Source of the DNA: Pseudomonas tohonis
Lineage (GTDB): Bacteria; Pseudomonadota; Gammaproteobacteria; Pseudomonadales; Pseudomonadaceae
Reading direction: 5' to 3'
NCBI RefSeq assembly: GCF_012767755.2
Contig: NZ_AP023189.1
Location: forward strand, 2,046,001-2,110,000
DNA: 64,000 nucleotides
Shown here: in pieces, positions 62,299 through 64,000 of the stretch
How the letters are laid out: each line of letters opens with the position of its first letter
How positions within the stretch are numbered: position 1 is the first letter of the stretch
The notes under the pieces: model-generated
The model's database searches: none
What the model was told of the DNA's origin: nothing
Seen by the model: the letters and a program-made list of their open reading frames with translations, nothing else
Made by a program: the position numbers and the translations under genes

Positions 62299-63780
62299 TC
62301 AGAGCTTGAGCTGGCGGATGGCGCGGGAGAGTTCGCTGGCGAGGCTGGCCAGTTCGGCGCTGGTGGAGGCGGAGCCTAGGGTCTGGCTGACGGTGAGTTC
62401 GGTGACGTCGCGGATGCCGACCACGGCGCGGGTCATCTCCTCGGCGACCTGGCTCTGCTGTTCCGCTGCCACGGCGATCTGCGTGTTGCTCTGGCGCATC
62501 TGCGCCACGGCGCCGGTGATGGCGGCCAGCGCTTCGCCGGCTTCGTGGGCCTGTTGCACGCAGCTGTCGGCCTTGAACGAGCTTTCCTGCATGAACTCCA
62601 CGGCGTCGCGGGTGCCGGACTGCAGGGCGAGGATCATGCTGGTGATCTCGTCGGTGGAGTCCTGGACGCGCTTGGCCAGGTTGCGCACCTCATCCGCCAC
62701 CACGGCGAAGCCACGGCCCATCTCGCCGGCGCGGGCGGCCTCGATGGCGGCATTGAGGGCGAGGAGGTTGGTCTGCTCGGCGATGCCATGGATGACGCTG
62801 ACCACGCTGCTGATCTTCTGGCTGTCCTCGGCCAGCTTCTCGATCATCTCGGCGGTCTGCTGCACGCCGCTGGAGAGCCCGGCGATGGACTCGCCCACGC
62901 GGCTGACCACGCTCTGGCCGGCTCCGGCGAGCTGGTCGGCGGTCTGCGACTGGTCGCGGGTGTCGGCGGCGTGCTGGGCGATGTGATGCACCGTGGCGGA
63001 CATCTCGTTGATGGCGGTGGCGGCCTGGTCGGTCTCGCTCTGCTGGCCGAGCATGCCCTGGCGCACCTCGCCCATGCTCGAGGCCAGTCGCGCGGCGCCT
63101 TCGTCGAGGCGCTCGGTGACCTGGGCGACGGTGCCCACCACGCGCTGGAAGCCTGCCTGCATGGCGTTGAACGCACTGGCCATCTGGCCCACCTCGTCGC
63201 GGCTGTCCAGCGGCACGCGGGCGGACAGGTCGCCGCTCTTTTCCACGTGCAGCATCACGTCCTTGAGGGTGTTGAGGTGGCTGAGGAGGAAGCGGATCAG
63301 CAACTGCGAGGACGCCAGCAGCGCCATCATCAGCAGGAACACGGTGACCGCGTAGTTGAGCATGCGCGAGGTGAACACCTCGGCGAAGCTCGGCGCATGG
63401 GCGAGTACGGCGATGCGCTGGCCGTCGGCGGCGTCCTGCACCTGGGCGCCGACCACCGGATCGTTGCCGAACAGGGCGTCGTGGTCCAGGTCGACCCAGC
63501 CGGTGGCGCGGGTCAGCGCACTGGTGTCGGTCCCCTGCAGCTGCGGGGCGCTGCCGGCTGCGAAGCGCACGATCTCGTTGCTGGCAGGCAGTGCCTGCCC
63601 GGCGGGCCAGGCGCGCAGCAGTGCGGCCTGCGCCACGGCCGCATCGCGGGCTGCCTCGACGCGGGCATCGCGCTCGAGGCTGATGGCGTGCAGCACCAGC
63701 AGCAGCGTGGTGACGAAGGCGACGGCGTTGACCGCCCAGAACTTGTACTTCAGGGAAAGATCGCGCATCCAGTTACCCAT
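62299..63780 (-). CDS. Methyl-accepting chemotaxis protein, ANR-box controlled
   Basis: Chemoreceptor of 493 residues. First membrane helix about 13-33, short periplasmic domain (about 35-140), second helix about 145-168, HAMP (about 165-220) and signalling domain with tip [20 protein letters not shown]. The C-terminus AIRQLKL shows no CheR-docking pentapeptide. The start at 63780 matches the membrane helix; ribosome site is weak (GAGAAAAAAG). A perfect ANR/FNR box 69-82 bases upstream suggests induction at low oxygen. Confidence 0.93.
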   Translation of the reverse strand: MGNWMRDLSLKYKFWAVNAVAFVTTLLLVLHAISLERDARVEAARDAAVAQAALLRAWPAGQALPASNEIVRFAAGSAPQLQGTDTSALTRATGWVDLDHDALFGNDPVVGAQVQDAADGQRIAVLAHAPSFAEVFTSRMLNYAVTVFLLMMALLASSQLLIRFLLSHLNTLKDVMLHVEKSGDLSARVPLDSRDEVGQMASAFNAMQAGFQRVVGTVAQVTERLDEGAARLASSMGEVRQGMLGQQSETDQAATAINEMSATVHHIAQHAADTRDQSQTADQLAGAGQSVVSRVGESIAGLSSGVQQTAEMIEKLAEDSQKISSVVSVIHGIAEQTNLLALNAAIEAARAGEMGRGFAVVADEVRNLAKRVQDSTDEITSMILALQSGTRDAVEFMQESSFKADSCVQQAHEAGEALAAITGAVAQMRQSNTQIAVAAEQQSQVAEEMTRAVVGIRDVTELTVSQTLGSASTSAELASLASELSRAIRQLKL

Positions 63781-63820
63781 GTTCTGTTCTTTTTTCTCTG
63801 AGGCTTGGCAAGGTGCCAGC

Positions 63821-63826
63821 ATTGTT
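63821..63826 (-). promoter_or_regulatory. -10 element of ANR-dependent chemoreceptor promoter
   Basis: AACAAT on the minus strand, in the position expected when the ANR box is centred at -41.5 of a start near 63814. Confidence 0.45.
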
Positions 63827-63848
63827 TCGCAGCACTGTGACGGGATCG

Positions 63849-63862
63849 TTGATCCGTATCAA
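63849..63862. promoter_or_regulatory. ANR/DNR (FNR-type) box
   Basis: TTGAT-CCGT-ATCAA, a perfect match to the FNR/ANR consensus TTGAT-N4-ATCAA, between the TatD-like gene end and the chemoreceptor start. Confidence 0.8.
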
Positions 63863-63884
63863 TCAGCCTCTTTACTGGAACAGG

Positions 63885-64000
63885 TTAGGCGATGTTCGGC
63901 AGCCCGAAAAACGCGCGTGCGCAGGCGGTGGTGTGCTGGGCCAGGTGCTCGGGTGTTTCGCCCCGGTGGCGGGCGACTTCGTGGAGCACCTCGGGCAGGA
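63885..64000 (-). CDS. TatD-family hydrolase, 5' end outside window
   Basis: Only the last 37 codons are present: [31 protein letters not shown] and stop TAA. This resembles the C-terminus of TatD-type metal-dependent DNases (LxxVLxxVAxLRGxxxxxLAxxTTxNxxRLFGL). The rest and the start lie beyond base 64000. Same strand as the chemoreceptor, 104 bases upstream of it. Confidence 0.7.
   Translation of the reverse strand, partial: LPEVLHEVARHRGETPEHLAQHTTACARAFFGLPNIA

Noticed and set aside
63805..63816. Sigma54 promoter reading TGGCACCTTGCC on the minus strand before the chemoreceptor
   Set aside because: The GG and GC elements are far too close; the ANR-type arrangement fits better.
1..64000. 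CRISPR array, prophage, insertion sequence, rRNA or tRNA
   Set aside because: No regularly spaced repeats with unique spacers, no integrase, transposase or phage structural gene, and no tRNA- or rRNA-like segment noticed. Dispersed palindromes are REP-like.

Overview
The window looks like chromosomal DNA of a high-GC Pseudomonas from the P. aeruginosa / citronellolis / resinovorans side of the genus. The evidence is the gene content: a complete acyclic-terpene-utilisation (atu) cluster, etfBA beside ETF-QO and a PlaF-like phospholipase, eat-eutBC, kdpFABCDE followed by glutaminase, and moxR-DUF58-tgpA. Typical Pseudomonas intergenic palindromes (REP-like, core GCGAATGAATTCGC) occur at least seven times. 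Gene blocks that I recall as scattered in P. aeruginosa PAO1 are adjacent here. I see no phage, insertion sequence, CRISPR, rRNA or tRNA; the species is not determined.

Layout. 1-3.6 kb: 3' part of a sensor kinase, a cytochrome b561-type protein with a PepSY partner, a DUF4823 lipoprotein and a DUF1285 protein. 3.6-8.3 kb: fatty-acid electron transfer (ETF-QO, etfB, etfA) with a PsrA-type operator, then a membrane-anchored PlaF-like hydrolase. 8.3-12 kb: a periplasmic solute-binding protein, a DUF4398 lipoprotein and an OmpA-like lipoprotein in one operon, then a MocR-type regulator. 12-19 kb: a von Willebrand (VWA) lipoprotein, an ECF sigma factor and a putative anti-sigma factor translated in overlap, then an uncharacterised 812-residue membrane protein, a small membrane protein and a lipoprotein. 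19-31.4 kb: atuHGFEDCBA on the minus strand and divergent atuR, separated by two clear AtuR-type operators. 31.4-34 kb: two tandem paralogous periplasmic binding proteins, a CPBP protease-like membrane protein and a 55-residue microprotein. 34-38 kb: ethanolamine catabolism (eat-eutB-eutC) from a sigma54-type promoter. 38.4-46.4 kb: kdpFABC and kdpDE. 46.6-51.5 kb: glutaminase, patatin-like phospholipase, small lipoprotein, MFS exporter, flavin reductase-like protein. 51.6-58.5 kb: chemoreceptor, moxR-DUF58-tgpA, CHAD protein. 58.8-64 kb: thioesterase-like protein, GGEEF diguanylate cyclase with a molybdopterin-fold periplasmic partner, DUF962 membrane protein, a second chemoreceptor preceded by a perfect ANR/FNR box, and the 3' end of a TatD-type hydrolase.

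How the parts fit. AtuD and fatty-acid acyl-CoA dehydrogenases would pass electrons to EtfAB and then to ETF-QO and quinone, so the terpene and ETF blocks are functionally connected. Ethanolamine from phospholipids enters through Eat and is split by EutBC in the cytosol; no microcompartment genes are present. Several modules look like envelope sensing or maintenance systems without an assigned function; the VWA-ECF sigma-anti-sigma operon and the 812-residue protein cluster are the least understood. All functional calls are from sequence reading alone; no database search was run.
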